64,000 nucleotides of DNA from Vibrio sp. MedPE-SWchi (GCA_001874155.1 MPDB01000005.1:62001-126000); one strand, 5' to 3'. Positions 7,226-17,086 are shown, counted from the stretch's first letter. Numbers and translations: made by a program. The notes: a model not told the origin generated them from the letters alone.

Positions 7226-10036
7226 GTGTTTAAAAGTATTAATAAATTACGTCATGCAATAATAGGTAAAAAGAAGATTTCGGGCCATGTTGATCGCTGT
7301 GACAAAAAAATCATTAGCGGATGGGCTTTTAATCATCAAAATTCTAATGAAAAAGTCAGCTTAGAAATTTTTGCTAATGATAAGTTACTAGCAACTTGTG
7401 TGGCGGATGGGTTTCGAGAAGACTTGAAGCAAGCTGGTTTTAATGACGGATGCCATTCATTTAGTTTGAACATGGGTGAGCTTTTAGAAGCAAATTCGTC
7501 ATATGAAATCACCATATATAGTAAAGGTTCTAATGTTCAGCTAGGTCAAGCGGTTACTATTGACCTTACTCAGTCAGACGTTGAACTAGAACCAAAGTTA
7601 GAACCGATTGTTTATCTCGTCTCGGAAGAAGACTCTATTGTGGGACACTTAGGGAAACCAGAAAAGAATACAATTAGAGGCTGGGTTGAAATTGTAAATG
7701 ATACGGCGAGTCATCCGACTGTTGAATTGTTAATTGATGGACAGGCTATAGGAAGTTGTGTTGCTAACGTAATGCGTGATGATGTTAAACAAAAACGCGG
7801 CGGCACCGGTGAGTGTGGCTTTGCATTTGATTTCCCATCTGCATTGGTTCCAGATCGTGAATATACAGCTACTGTTCGTTGTTTGGGTAAAAATAAATTC
7901 ACATTCAATAAAGTTAAATTTAAAGCACCTAAAAAACTAAGTTCAACCGTAACAAAACAAAACAAAGGTACATCAAGCTTAAAGCGTTCAGAAAAGTTTA
8001 GAGGCCACTTTGACTCAAGTAACTTTGGTACAACCATAAAGGGATGGGCATCATCAGGAGAGAATAGCGGGGAAGATGGTTCTGTAGTGTCCCTTTTTGC
8101 CAATGGAAAAAAAGTATCCGATATCACGGCAAAGATCTATAGAAAAGATCTTGAAAAAGCGAATGTTAATAAAGGATATGCAGGATTCGAATACTCTATG
8201 CCGATGAATTATGTTAATGGGCGGGAGTACCTATTGGAGCTAAGAGATGTTACAGGTCAATTCCTGATCGCATCCAAAAAACAGAAATTTATTATTTCTA
8301 GGGATTACACAGATTACGATGGCTTTCTAAAGTGGTCATTTTTCCATAGAGAAGTAAAGGCACCATTTCGAGAGGAAGATAAGCGCTGCTTTGCTTATAT
8401 GGATTGGCTAGAGAAGTTTAACAAAGAGAAGTATGAACAGCAGTTTGAACAGCGCTCAGATCATCCGTTAGTTTCAATCGTGATGCCGACATATAATCGA
8501 GTTCATATTATTGAGCGTGCCATAAATTCCGTTATTGCACAAAGCTACTCTCATTGGGAACTAATTATTGTTGATGATGGTAGTAATGATGGAACAAAAG
8601 AACTAATAGAGTCATTGGACAACAACCAGATTAGATATGTTGAGTCAGAAGGAAATCAAGGTGTTTCGGTTGCAAGAAATACAGGCTTAGAGTTATCTAA
8701 TGGTCAATATATTACCTACTTAGACAGCGATAATGATTGGCGAGAAAATTACCTACTAATGATGATTGGTGGGATGGAAAACAATCCTGAGTTTGATTGC
8801 GCATATACAGGACAATACCTATTCAAGTCTGATGATGAAACGCCTTGTGCGATTAGAATTGGATTATTTAACCGTACATTATTAGAAAATCGTAACTATA
8901 TTGATATGAATGCTTTTTGTCATAGGTGCTCATTAGTTGAAAGTAAAGGCGGTTTTGATACTAATCTTCGTCGATTAGTTGATTGGGATCTTATACTTCG
9001 TTATACCGAAGATAAGAAACCACTAGTGGTGGAGAATATTTTATCAAATTACTACTTCAATCAAGAGCAAGGCACGATCACTATTTCAGAAGATTTACAT
9101 GCAGCTATTGATAGCTTGAATGAAAATCGTTTGAAAGAAAGGAAAGAGTTTGATTTATCTTACGATAGTATCTCTTATCTTTCAGATGGAAGTCTTACAT
9201 CCTCTCCGATATCTTCTGCTGACCGAATAAGAGATATAGAAAGTCAAAAGCTAAACGCCAGTATCATTATTGTTAGCTATAATATCCCTATGATTTTAAA
9301 GGCTTGTGTAGATAGTATTCTGAGAACAACAGATTCAAGCAAAACTGAGATCATATTAATTGATAATTGTTCTGATGATGAAACAGTAAAGGTTGTTGAA
9401 TCCTATGCTGGATTAAGCAATGTAAAAGTAGAATTTAACAATGAAAATCTAGGTTTTACCGCTGCCGTCAATCAAGGTATAGAGCTTTCTAAACCTGATA
9501 ACAATATCGTACTCCTAAACAATGATGCTATTACAACATCTGGTTGGTTGACAGCACTAGAAAATGTCGTAATTAATGATAAAGAGGTTGGAATTGTTGC
9601 GCCTCAACAAGTCTTGTTGCCTGAAACTAAGACGTTAAATACCCATGCACCGTATGCTAATAAGTATAATGAAACGGATGTAACGGTGTCGATTCATCAT
9701 GATAACTTGGTTATCGATGAACTCAATTCTTCAAGAGTAGAGTTTGAAGTTGATTTTATTCCATTCTTTTGCGTTTACATTCCAAGAAGTATAATAAATG
9801 AAGTTGGTCTATTAGATGCTAAGTTAGGTAGGCATTATCGTTCAGACAGGTTGTATTGCTATGCTGTTCGTTATCAAGCAAACAAGAAAATAACATTTAC
9901 TCCAAAATCAAAGTTATACCATTTACATCAACAGTCTACGTCTCATTTAAAGAAAAAGGATGACAAAGAATTTGATACTATGTTTGTAAAAAACAAATGG
10001 GAAGACAGTAATTTAAATCAGGCTTGGGATTTTTAA
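7226..10036 (+). CDS. Large bifunctional GT2 glycosyltransferase with triplicated N-terminal module
   Basis: This is a 936-residue protein. Three related modules of about 85 residues occur at roughly 19-103, 137-222 and 257-345. Each has the pattern Gly-His-x-Asp...Ile-x-Gly-Trp, a strand ending in an Asn/Asp-Gly turn, an Ala...Arg-x-Asp-Leu/Val-Lys helix start, and a Gly-x-x-x-Phe strand. They look like small beta-rich domains seen ahead of some bacterial glycosyltransferases. A first family 2 domain starts near 413 (SIVMPTYNR, VDDGSNDGT, DSDND) and a second near 677 (SIIIVSYN, IDNCSDDET, LLNNDA). GTG start with GTGAGG 8 bp before. The gene is A+T-rich compared with flanking core genes. Two linkages made by one enzyme is an inference. 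Confidence 0.82.
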   Translation: MFKSINKLRHAIIGKKKISGHVDRCDKKIISGWAFNHQNSNEKVSLEIFANDKLLATCVADGFREDLKQAGFNDGCHSFSLNMGELLEANSSYEITIYSKGSNVQLGQAVTIDLTQSDVELEPKLEPIVYLVSEEDSIVGHLGKPEKNTIRGWVEIVNDTASHPTVELLIDGQAIGSCVANVMRDDVKQKRGGTGECGFAFDFPSALVPDREYTATVRCLGKNKFTFNKVKFKAPKKLSSTVTKQNKGTSSLKRSEKFRGHFDSSNFGTTIKGWASSGENSGEDGSVVSLFANGKKVSDITAKIYRKDLEKANVNKGYAGFEYSMPMNYVNGREYLLELRDVTGQFLIASKKQKFIISRDYTDYDGFLKWSFFHREVKAPFREEDKRCFAYMDWLEKFNKEKYEQQFEQRSDHPLVSIVMPTYNRVHIIERAINSVIAQSYSHWELIIVDDGSNDGTKELIESLDNNQIRYVESEGNQGVSVARNTGLELSNGQYITYLDSDNDWRENYLLMMIGGMENNPEFDCAYTGQYLFKSDDETPCAIRIGLFNRTLLENRNYIDMNAFCHRCSLVESKGGFDTNLRRLVDWDLILRYTEDKKPLVVENILSNYYFNQEQGTITISEDLHAAIDSLNENRLKERKEFDLSYDSISYLSDGSLTSSPISSADRIRDIESQKLNASIIIVSYNIPMILKACVDSILRTTDSSKTEIILIDNCSDDETVKVVESYAGLSNVKVEFNNENLGFTAAVNQGIELSKPDNNIVLLNNDAITTSGWLTALENVVINDKEVGIVAPQQVLLPETKTLNTHAPYANKYNETDVTVSIHHDNLVIDELNSSRVEFEVDFIPFFCVYIPRSIINEVGLLDAKLGRHYRSDRLYCYAVRYQANKKITFTPKSKLYHLHQQSTSHLKKKDDKEFDTMFVKNKWEDSNLNQAWDF

Positions 10037-10050
10037 TTCTAGAGGTTAAT

Positions 10051-10878
10051 ATGATAGAACTGCAATTCTCTAGCATTGAAGAGCTAGAAATAAATCCTTG
10101 GCCAGCAATATATCACATAGAGATTAAAGGTCTTGTATTTAGCGTGTACTTTGACCCTGTTAAAAACTCAAAATGTATGAATGTCTTTTCACCAGGTTAT
10201 TTAGATAGGAATAGCTATGAGCATCCATACTTTCAAAGAATGAAATGGCTAGATGAGTTAGAGGGTTCTGGTTTGATTATTACAGATCCCACATTGAGCT
10301 TGCATAGAGATATAGGTATTGCCTGGTTTCAAGGTAGTAAAAAAAGGTTTGCCATATTTGATATTGCAAAGATCGTAGAGAGGTTTCGTAATTATTTAAC
10401 TCTTAAAAATGAAAATGTTTTATTTTTTGGGTCCTCTGCAGGTGGTTTTGCTTCTATGATGTTGGCAGCTTTAATGAAAGGTTCCTGCTGTGTTGTTAAT
10501 AATCCGCAAACAGATATTTTTGAATTTAGAGAGCCTTTTTTGAGTGACATGTTAAATAGGTGTTATAGTGGGTTGGATTATTTAGATATAAGTAATAGTT
10601 ACCTACCTAGATTTTCTGTTTCAGAGTTTATGTTAGTTAACAGAAATATACCTAAGTGTATATATTTACAGAATGTAAGCGATAAAGAACACTATGAAAA
10701 ACATTTTCTTCCTTTTATAGGTAAGATTGGTGAGATGTCAAGTGGTAATGATTCTCTGGAGCTATCTAATTTAACAGTTAGATTATATAAAGATGAAGTG
10801 GCTGGTCATAACCCTGCTGTGCTTAAATTTATTAAGCCATATATTGAGGTAGCCCAAAAAGAACTGTTGATATCCTAA
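10051..10878 (+). CDS. Uncharacterised alpha/beta-hydrolase-like protein of the polysaccharide locus
   Basis: I do not recognise a named family. The 275-residue product has a Gly-Ser-Ser-Ala-Gly-Gly nucleophile-elbow motif (candidate Ser129) after a hydrophobic strand, and a late Ala-Gly-His-Asn-Pro (His253) where a catalytic His would sit, so an alpha/beta-hydrolase fold is likely. It has no signal peptide and no membrane helix. The ATG at 10051 with AGAGG upstream is preferred over an in-frame TTG at 10024 inside the previous gene. Very A+T-rich, like its neighbour. It could deacylate or esterify a sugar or lipid intermediate, or be a non-catalytic partner of a glycosyltransferase. Confidence 0.68.
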   Translation: MIELQFSSIEELEINPWPAIYHIEIKGLVFSVYFDPVKNSKCMNVFSPGYLDRNSYEHPYFQRMKWLDELEGSGLIITDPTLSLHRDIGIAWFQGSKKRFAIFDIAKIVERFRNYLTLKNENVLFFGSSAGGFASMMLAALMKGSCCVVNNPQTDIFEFREPFLSDMLNRCYSGLDYLDISNSYLPRFSVSEFMLVNRNIPKCIYLQNVSDKEHYEKHFLPFIGKIGEMSSGNDSLELSNLTVRLYKDEVAGHNPAVLKFIKPYIEVAQKELLIS

Positions 10879-10984
10879 AGATATGTTACTCATTTGTTTG
10901 GGTTCTTGAATTAAATGCGTGTATTTGTGGTTATATAAGATGGATTTGATTGTTAACCCTTTGGTTTTTGATACTAGGAATAAT

Positions 10985-12151
10985 ATGAAAATTGCAATTG
11001 CAGGAACAGGCTATGTTGGCCTTTCTAATGCTGTGCTATTAGCGCAACACAATGAAGTCTTTGCTGTCGATATCATGGCAGACAAAGTAAATAAAATTAA
11101 TGATCGTATATCTCCGATCGCAGATAAAGAAATTGAAGAGTTTTTAGCCAATAGAGATCTTAATCTAACAGCAACGTTAGACAAAGAACTCGCCTATAAA
11201 AATGCAGATTTTGTCGTTATCGCGACGCCTACGGATTATGATGCGGTAACTAACGTGTTTAATACCACTTCGGTGGAAGCGGTCATTAAAGACGTGACTC
11301 AAATTAACCCAAAGGCGGTGATGATCATTAAATCCACTGTGCCAGTAGGTTATACAAAACGTATTAAACAAAAACTGTGTTGCAGCAACATTATTTTTTC
11401 ACCAGAATTTCTGCGTGAAGGTAAAGCGTTATACGATAACCTACACCCATCACGAATTATTGTCGGTGAGCGCAGTGAAAGAGCAGAACGGTTTGCTGCT
11501 CTTCTAGCACAAGGCGCACAAAAGAAAGACATTGATATTCTGTTTACCGATTCAACGGAAGCAGAGGCTATCAAGCTATTTTCAAATACCTACTTGGCGA
11601 TGCGTGTTTCTTACTTTAACGAGTTAGATACTTACGCTGAAACTCATGGTTTAAATTCTCGCCAAATTATTGAAGGTGTCGGGCTCGATCCGCGTATTGG
11701 CACTCACTATAACAACCCGTCTTTCGGTTATGGTGGCTATTGCTTGCCGAAGGATACCAAGCAATTGCGTGCTAATTTTGAAGATGTACCCAATACGTTG
11801 ATCAATTCAATTGTTGAATCGAATTCAGTTCGTAAAGATCACATAGCATTTTCAATTATCAACAAGCAGCCTAAAGTCGTTGGTATTTATCGTCTAATCA
11901 TGAAATCTGGCTCTGATAATTTCCGTGCTTCAAGTATTCAAGGAATCATGAAGCGAATTAAGGCAAGAGGGATTGAGGTCGTTGTATTTGAACCAGAGCT
12001 AAAAGAGAAAGAGTTCTTTCATTCAGCTGTGATGACTGATATCGATAAGTTCAAATCTATGGCTGATGTAATTGTGACTAATCGAATGGTCGAAGAGTTG
12101 CTTGATGTGCAAGATAAAGTCTATACACGAGACCTATTTGGTAACGACTAG
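10985..12151 (+). CDS. ugd: UDP-glucose 6-dehydrogenase
   Basis: Ugd oxidises UDP-glucose twice to UDP-glucuronate using NAD. From the ATG at 10985 the protein is 388 residues, the usual bacterial length. An AGGA lies about 7 bp before it, whereas upstream in-frame starts would add an unsupported extension. Visible motifs are GTGYVGLS (NAD), [13 protein letters not shown], the hinge helix with [15 protein letters not shown], and [15 protein letters not shown] carrying the catalytic Cys. With galU downstream, it indicates glucuronate (or a derivative) in the polysaccharide. Confidence 0.96.
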   Translation: MKIAIAGTGYVGLSNAVLLAQHNEVFAVDIMADKVNKINDRISPIADKEIEEFLANRDLNLTATLDKELAYKNADFVVIATPTDYDAVTNVFNTTSVEAVIKDVTQINPKAVMIIKSTVPVGYTKRIKQKLCCSNIIFSPEFLREGKALYDNLHPSRIIVGERSERAERFAALLAQGAQKKDIDILFTDSTEAEAIKLFSNTYLAMRVSYFNELDTYAETHGLNSRQIIEGVGLDPRIGTHYNNPSFGYGGYCLPKDTKQLRANFEDVPNTLINSIVESNSVRKDHIAFSIINKQPKVVGIYRLIMKSGSDNFRASSIQGIMKRIKARGIEVVVFEPELKEKEFFHSAVMTDIDKFKSMADVIVTNRMVEELLDVQDKVYTRDLFGND

Positions 12152-12237
12152 AAGTAAGCTATAGAGGGGCATTACGGTGCCTCTCTTTGCTATTTATCAT
12201 CTCGCTTATTCGTGATCTTATATAATGGTGCTCAAAA

Positions 12238-13974
12238 ATGATTAAATACCTTCCTGATAGTGTTCGAGGTTGGTTACGAGAGATCCATTGGTTAGCGAGC
12301 CTGTACCGAAAGCATGTTTTACGCATGCCAGAGTTTCGAACTTATGCTGATATAATGCGGTTGCAGAATGAACAATTGCAACAGCTAACCCATCATACAA
12401 ATGTTGAGTACATAATTTCGCTTAACGTTGAAGGTTATGATGCAGTGTCTTTAAAAGGATTGCTAGAGTCATTAATACTTCAATCCTACCCGCATTGGAC
12501 ACTGTATCTATTCTCACCCACAGATCTTGATGATGAGTTGAGTACTTACTGCTCTGAATTGTTAAGCCAGCAGGGTAAACCAAATATTCAGCTTAATAAG
12601 GTGACTTGTCTCGATGATGAAGTTGATATCATCAACACTGCGCTTCTAGATAAGAAAGAATCTTTTTATATTAGTCTTACAGGAACAGGTCGTCTTCATC
12701 GGCATGCGCTTAGAGCGATATCTTATCGGTTGGCTAGTCACTCTGTTAGTGAGGTAATCTATCTCGATCACGATGAGATAGGTGAACAAAACCTTCGTGT
12801 CAGCCCATCTTTTAAACCAAGGTGGAATCCTGACTTATTCTACTCGAGTGATTATATCTCTAATGCGGTAGCGATTAAGGCAACGCTAATCAACCAGATA
12901 GGAGGCCTATCTTCTAACTATGGCAAAGCTCTGCGTTATGAACTGCTTATTCGATGCACTTTTCATACTGAATATATAGAACATCTTCCGTACGTTTTGT
13001 TTCATCAACAGTCCCTAAATACCCTGTTTAATAATTGCAATGGATTTGCAAAAAGGGCACTAGCTACTCATCTGTTACCATATGGGATAGACGTGTTAGA
13101 TGGTAAACTAAATGGCACTTTTCATGTTAATTGGCCTTTACCTAAAGACATTCCTTTCGCCTCTATTATCATCCCGACTAGAAATGGAAAAGAGTTGGTT
13201 AAGCAGTGTATTGAGTCAATCTATAAGAAAACGAGCTACACAAATTTTGAGATTATTCTTGTAGATAACCAATCTGATGATTGCAATGCCATTGAGTATT
13301 TTCAACAACTGGCTGAGCAAGAAAAGGTTCGACTGTTAAACTACGATAGGCCATTTAATTACTCTGCGATTAATAACTTTGCTGTCCGTGAAGCCAAAGG
13401 TGAGATTATTGTGTTGCTCAATAATGATATTGAGGTGATCTCTGCGAATTGGTTGGACGAAATGGTTCGACAAGTCTCTAGGAAAGAAATTGGTTGTGTT
13501 GGTGCCATGCTCTATTACCCTGACAATACGATTCAGCACGCAGGAGTTGTTCTTGGTTTAGGGCGTTGTGCAGGCCACAGCCATAAACACTATCAACGTG
13601 GTGATTGTGGTTATATGAACCGTTTAAAGGTTGTCCAGAATTATAGCGCCGTTACAGCTGCTTGCCTTGGTGTACGTAAGTCCGTTTATCAGCAAGTAAG
13701 AGGTTTGAATGAACAGGATCTTACCGTCGCGTTTAATGACGTGGATTTTTGTATCAAGGTTCGTAACGCAGGCTATCGCAATTTGTGGAGCCCATATATT
13801 GAGATGTTTCACCATGAATCGATTAGTCGAGGCGCAGAAGATACACCAGAAAAGAAAAAGCGAGCAAAAGCAGAAATAGCTTACATGCAAGAAACTTGGC
13901 AGTTAGATACGATTATTGACCCTGCCTATAGCCAATGGTTGACCATTGCAAAAGAGGATTTTACTTTTGAGTAA
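12238..13974 (+). CDS. Two-domain GT2 glycosyltransferase with degenerate N-terminal domain
   Basis: The 578-residue product has an N-terminal GT-A-like half (about 55-290) that keeps a SLILQSYPHWTLYLFSP core and a YLDHDEI motif but lacks a clean DDGS. A typical family 2 domain starts near 306 with SIIIPTRNGKELVKQCIESI, followed by LVDNQSDD, LLNNDIEVIS, the GAMLYYPDNTIQHAGVVLG segment and FNDVDFCIKVRNAGYRN. This layout is known from O-antigen and lipopolysaccharide glycosyltransferases. The first domain may be inactive or may use another donor. It starts 86 bp after ugd. Confidence 0.85.
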   Translation: MIKYLPDSVRGWLREIHWLASLYRKHVLRMPEFRTYADIMRLQNEQLQQLTHHTNVEYIISLNVEGYDAVSLKGLLESLILQSYPHWTLYLFSPTDLDDELSTYCSELLSQQGKPNIQLNKVTCLDDEVDIINTALLDKKESFYISLTGTGRLHRHALRAISYRLASHSVSEVIYLDHDEIGEQNLRVSPSFKPRWNPDLFYSSDYISNAVAIKATLINQIGGLSSNYGKALRYELLIRCTFHTEYIEHLPYVLFHQQSLNTLFNNCNGFAKRALATHLLPYGIDVLDGKLNGTFHVNWPLPKDIPFASIIIPTRNGKELVKQCIESIYKKTSYTNFEIILVDNQSDDCNAIEYFQQLAEQEKVRLLNYDRPFNYSAINNFAVREAKGEIIVLLNNDIEVISANWLDEMVRQVSRKEIGCVGAMLYYPDNTIQHAGVVLGLGRCAGHSHKHYQRGDCGYMNRLKVVQNYSAVTAACLGVRKSVYQQVRGLNEQDLTVAFNDVDFCIKVRNAGYRNLWSPYIEMFHHESISRGAEDTPEKKKRAKAEIAYMQETWQLDTIIDPAYSQWLTIAKEDFTFE

Positions 13975-13999
13975 GCCTCTAGTCTATAATGAGATGTAA

Positions 14000-15367
14000 A
14001 TGCAAAACTATAAGATAAAATTGGCTGCTATAGCTCGCGATGAAGCCGCATATTTGCCGGAATGGATTTTTCACCACCTTCATTTTGGCTTTGATGAGAT
14101 AGAGTTATACATTAATAATACCGAAGATAACTCATTAGCGTTATTGAGTTCATTATCTGACTTACCAGTTACAGTAACTATGGCAGATGAGCTATTTAAA
14201 TCTTCAAAAGGGGATTTCCAGTTTCGAGCTTACCGTGAGATTGCGAAGAAGGCCGTTGGTGAAGGTTTCTCCCATGTCATGTTTCTTGACATAGATGAAT
14301 TTTGGACGCCGAGTGACTTCAGTTCCAGTATTAAGCGAGCGTTAGATCAGTTAGGCTCTCCCTCTGTTTTGTCGTTCAATTGGTTATTACATTGTGATGA
14401 ATCTGAGTTTTCTGCTTGTTACGATGAAAAGTTTCAAGTGAAACGAAGTGACCATATTAAGACGATCTTTAAACTGGATGTGAAATGGCAGTCGATTGGT
14501 GCGCATAATATTATCAGCTCTGAAGTCGAGTATAAATCAGCTGATGGGCGAGTGATTGAGTTTGAAGAAGATGATCCGCATAGAGCAATCATCAAACCAA
14601 GTGAAGATAGCCTCCCACCTTATTTTGTTATTCACCGAATGTTTCGTAGTGAACTTGAATATATATCTCTACTAGGTAGAGGACGTCCTAGCTCATTAAA
14701 GATTAAAAATAACCGACCAGGTTATTATCATAAGTTTGGACAGAAATCAGAACTATCAATAGATCCATTTTTTTTGCAGCAATATCAATCTCTTTATCAA
14801 GAGTTTGTTCAGAAATACGACCTTGAACATCAACTGGAACGTGCTCAGAGGTTTGTGAGTGAAAGATATAAGCACGTTCTTAGTTTGGCTTCAAAGGCTA
14901 AGGGCGATGATGTCTTTACCTTCTATAAAGTATTTGATGCGATTACATTAGAAGAGATTATTAGTATTAAAAATAATCTAGAAAAAAAGATATTGTCAGG
15001 AAAGGCCGAAGAAGTATGTCGCAACCTTTTCTCATTTGAATTATTTGTAAGGTTTTTAAAAGCTAAGATTTGGTACAAGCTAGGTAAATTAGAGCGCTCT
15101 CATTTTCATTATGGACAGATCGATAAAAAAATAAGTTCGCCTGATGCGTTAGATGCATCTTTGCTTAATAAAGTCTTATCGAAGAATGCGTTGCCTAAGA
15201 CTAGGCAAGCTAATATCCAAAAAGATATTGCGGTAGAATTAACTAAAGAGGAAAAGTATGATGAAGCACTTTCCTTTATTGATAAAGCCTTAGATTTAAA
15301 TCCGACCAGTCAGCATCTAAAAAATATTCGTACATCTACATTAATAAATATGCAAAAGAGCAAGTAG
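14000..15367 (+). CDS. GT92/Glyco_tranf_2_4-like glycosyltransferase with TPR-like tail
   Basis: The 455-residue product begins with the pattern I-x-x-x-A-I-A-R-D-E-A-x-Y-L-x-E-W-I-x-H-H, followed by G-F-D-E-I and the metal-binding FLDIDEFW near residue 95. This is the signature of the family 2_4/GT92 group of glycosyltransferases. SFNWLLHCDES and VIHRMFRS motifs follow. The C-terminal 60 or so residues (YDEALSFIDKALDLNP) look like one or two TPR units, which may hold a partner. Acceptor and donor are unknown. It begins 25 bp after the preceding glycosyltransferase gene. Confidence 0.8.
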   Translation: MQNYKIKLAAIARDEAAYLPEWIFHHLHFGFDEIELYINNTEDNSLALLSSLSDLPVTVTMADELFKSSKGDFQFRAYREIAKKAVGEGFSHVMFLDIDEFWTPSDFSSSIKRALDQLGSPSVLSFNWLLHCDESEFSACYDEKFQVKRSDHIKTIFKLDVKWQSIGAHNIISSEVEYKSADGRVIEFEEDDPHRAIIKPSEDSLPPYFVIHRMFRSELEYISLLGRGRPSSLKIKNNRPGYYHKFGQKSELSIDPFFLQQYQSLYQEFVQKYDLEHQLERAQRFVSERYKHVLSLASKAKGDDVFTFYKVFDAITLEEIISIKNNLEKKILSGKAEEVCRNLFSFELFVRFLKAKIWYKLGKLERSHFHYGQIDKKISSPDALDASLLNKVLSKNALPKTRQANIQKDIAVELTKEEKYDEALSFIDKALDLNPTSQHLKNIRTSTLINMQKSK

Positions 15368-15397
15368 CATACTTCCATCAACGTTAAGTAAAGTATT

Positions 15398-16285
15398 ATG
15401 ATAAAAAAATGTTTATTTCCTGCAGCTGGCTATGGAACACGCTTCCTTCCTGCAACTAAATCTATGCCAAAAGAGATGATGCCAGTGGTTAACAAGCCTC
15501 TGATTGAATATGGTGTTGAAGAAGCTATTCAAGCCGGTATGGAAGGGATGTGTGTTGTTACTGGACGTGGCAAGCATACGTTAATGGATCACTTTGATAA
15601 AAATTATGAGCTAGAGCATCAAATTGAAGGAACAAATAAAGAAGTTCTTCTAGATGATATTCGTTCCCTAATTGACTCTGCATATTTCACCTATATTCGT
15701 CAGCGAGAAATGAAAGGGCTAGGTCATGCGATCCTTACAGGGAAAGAGTTAGTTGGTGATGAACCATTTGCCGTTGTGCTAGCTGATGATCTTTGTGTAA
15801 ACCCTGAAGGGGATAATGTACTGGCGCAGATGGTCTGTCTCTATAAGCAGTTTCGTTGCTCAATTGTTGCCGTTCAGGAAGTTCCTGAGGAAGATACTCA
15901 TAAGTATGGGGTGATTGCTGGAGATGTAATTCGAGATGATCTATTTCGTGTGACTGATATGGTAGAAAAACCAGAACCAGGGACGGAACCGAGTAACCTT
16001 GCAATTATCGGCCGCTATATTCTAACACCAGATATCTTCGACCTTATCGAACAAACGGAGCCCGGTAAAGGTGGTGAAATCCAAATTACTGATGCTCTTT
16101 TAAAGCAAGCAAAAAGTGGTTGCGTTATTGCGTATAAATTTAAAGGAGAAAGGTTCGATTGTGGTTCTGTAGAGGGATATATTAAAGCAACAAACTACTG
16201 TTATAAGAATATATACCTTAAAGATTCTAATGTTGATTTGAAAAAGGGTACAACAAAAAAAGAACTGGCTTTATCCGCGGGCTAA
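15398..16285 (+). CDS. galU: UTP-glucose-1-phosphate uridylyltransferase
   Basis: GalU makes UDP-glucose, the substrate of Ugd upstream. The 295-residue protein has PAAGYGTRFLPATKSMPKEMMPVVNKPLI at its start (nucleotide loop and catalytic Lys), LADDLCV with a metal Asp, and EKPEPG and GGEIQITDAL further on. Full family length. The A+T-rich leader has no strong ribosome site. A cluster-borne copy is common in polysaccharide loci; whether a second galU exists elsewhere cannot be seen here. Confidence 0.96.
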   Translation: MIKKCLFPAAGYGTRFLPATKSMPKEMMPVVNKPLIEYGVEEAIQAGMEGMCVVTGRGKHTLMDHFDKNYELEHQIEGTNKEVLLDDIRSLIDSAYFTYIRQREMKGLGHAILTGKELVGDEPFAVVLADDLCVNPEGDNVLAQMVCLYKQFRCSIVAVQEVPEEDTHKYGVIAGDVIRDDLFRVTDMVEKPEPGTEPSNLAIIGRYILTPDIFDLIEQTEPGKGGEIQITDALLKQAKSGCVIAYKFKGERFDCGSVEGYIKATNYCYKNIYLKDSNVDLKKGTTKKELALSAG

Positions 16286-16317
16286 TAACCTTAAACAACT
16301 AGTGTACCTACCTACAT

Positions 16318-16968
16318 ATGATTGAGTTACAAAACCTAACTAAGTATTACCCTTCAAATTTAGGTAATCAGTATATCTTTAATGAAGTGAACTTCACTTT
16401 TCCTAAAGGAAGAAGTGTCGCGTTGCTTGGTTCGAATGGCGCTGGTAAATCAACGCTATTCCGAATTATAGCAGGCAGTGAGTACCCTAATTCTGGAAGA
16501 GTGATTACTGATCAAGCGATCTCTTGGCCTGTAGCATTGGCTACAGGAATACACCCTCATATGACAGGACGTGAAAATACACGCTTTATAGGGCGGGTGA
16601 ATGGGGTCGCTGATCTTGATGAGTTTGAGGAAAAAGTACAAGCGTTTGCTGAATTAGACATTAAATATGATTTACCTGTACGCAGTTACTCGAGTGGTAT
16701 GCGAGCGAGATTAGCATTTGGTTGTTGTATTTCAATAGACTTTGATGTGTATCTTATAGATGAAGCAACGTCAGTGGGTGATCAAAAGTTTCGGAAAAAA
16801 GCCAAAACAGCCCTGCTGGAAAAAAGCCAGTCTGCAAGTGTCATTATGGTGAGCCATGACATGAAAGAAATACAAGAGTTTTGTGATTGTGTCATTGTTT
16901 TACATAAAGGAAAGCTAACCTTTTATCCTGACTTAGATGTTGGCTTGAAGGCTTATAAAGACCTTTAA
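16318..16968 (+). CDS. ABC transporter ATP-binding protein, KpsT/Wzt type
   Basis: The 216-residue ATPase powers export of the polysaccharide through the permease at the left edge of the window. Walker A is GSNGAGKST near residue 40, the ABC signature is YSSGMRARLAF, Walker B is FDVYLIDEA, and the switch His lies in MVSHD. The short length without a C-terminal carbohydrate-binding domain fits the KpsT/BexA capsule type rather than long Wzt proteins. It is separated from its presumed permease by some 16 kb of biosynthesis genes. Confidence 0.9.
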   Translation: MIELQNLTKYYPSNLGNQYIFNEVNFTFPKGRSVALLGSNGAGKSTLFRIIAGSEYPNSGRVITDQAISWPVALATGIHPHMTGRENTRFIGRVNGVADLDEFEEKVQAFAELDIKYDLPVRSYSSGMRARLAFGCCISIDFDVYLIDEATSVGDQKFRKKAKTALLEKSQSASVIMVSHDMKEIQEFCDCVIVLHKGKLTFYPDLDVGLKAYKDL

Positions 16969-17056
16969 CATATCGAAGGCCTATCGACTCCCAATTAAAC
17001 TGAGATGCAGATGAGTTGAATTGTTCAATTCTGGCATACTCAATTTAAACACTAAT

Positions 17057-17086
17057 AGCGCCCTAGATTCATTAGAGCGCTTTTTT
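17057..17086 (+). terminator. Rho-independent terminator-like hairpin ahead of the WecA-like gene
   Basis: AGCGC-C-CTA pairs with TAG-A-GCGCT around a 7-nt loop, followed by a run of six T. It lies between the ATPase gene and the WecA-like ATG at 17099, only 12 bp before the start codon. It could end the polysaccharide operon or act as an attenuator for the following gene. Confidence 0.7.
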
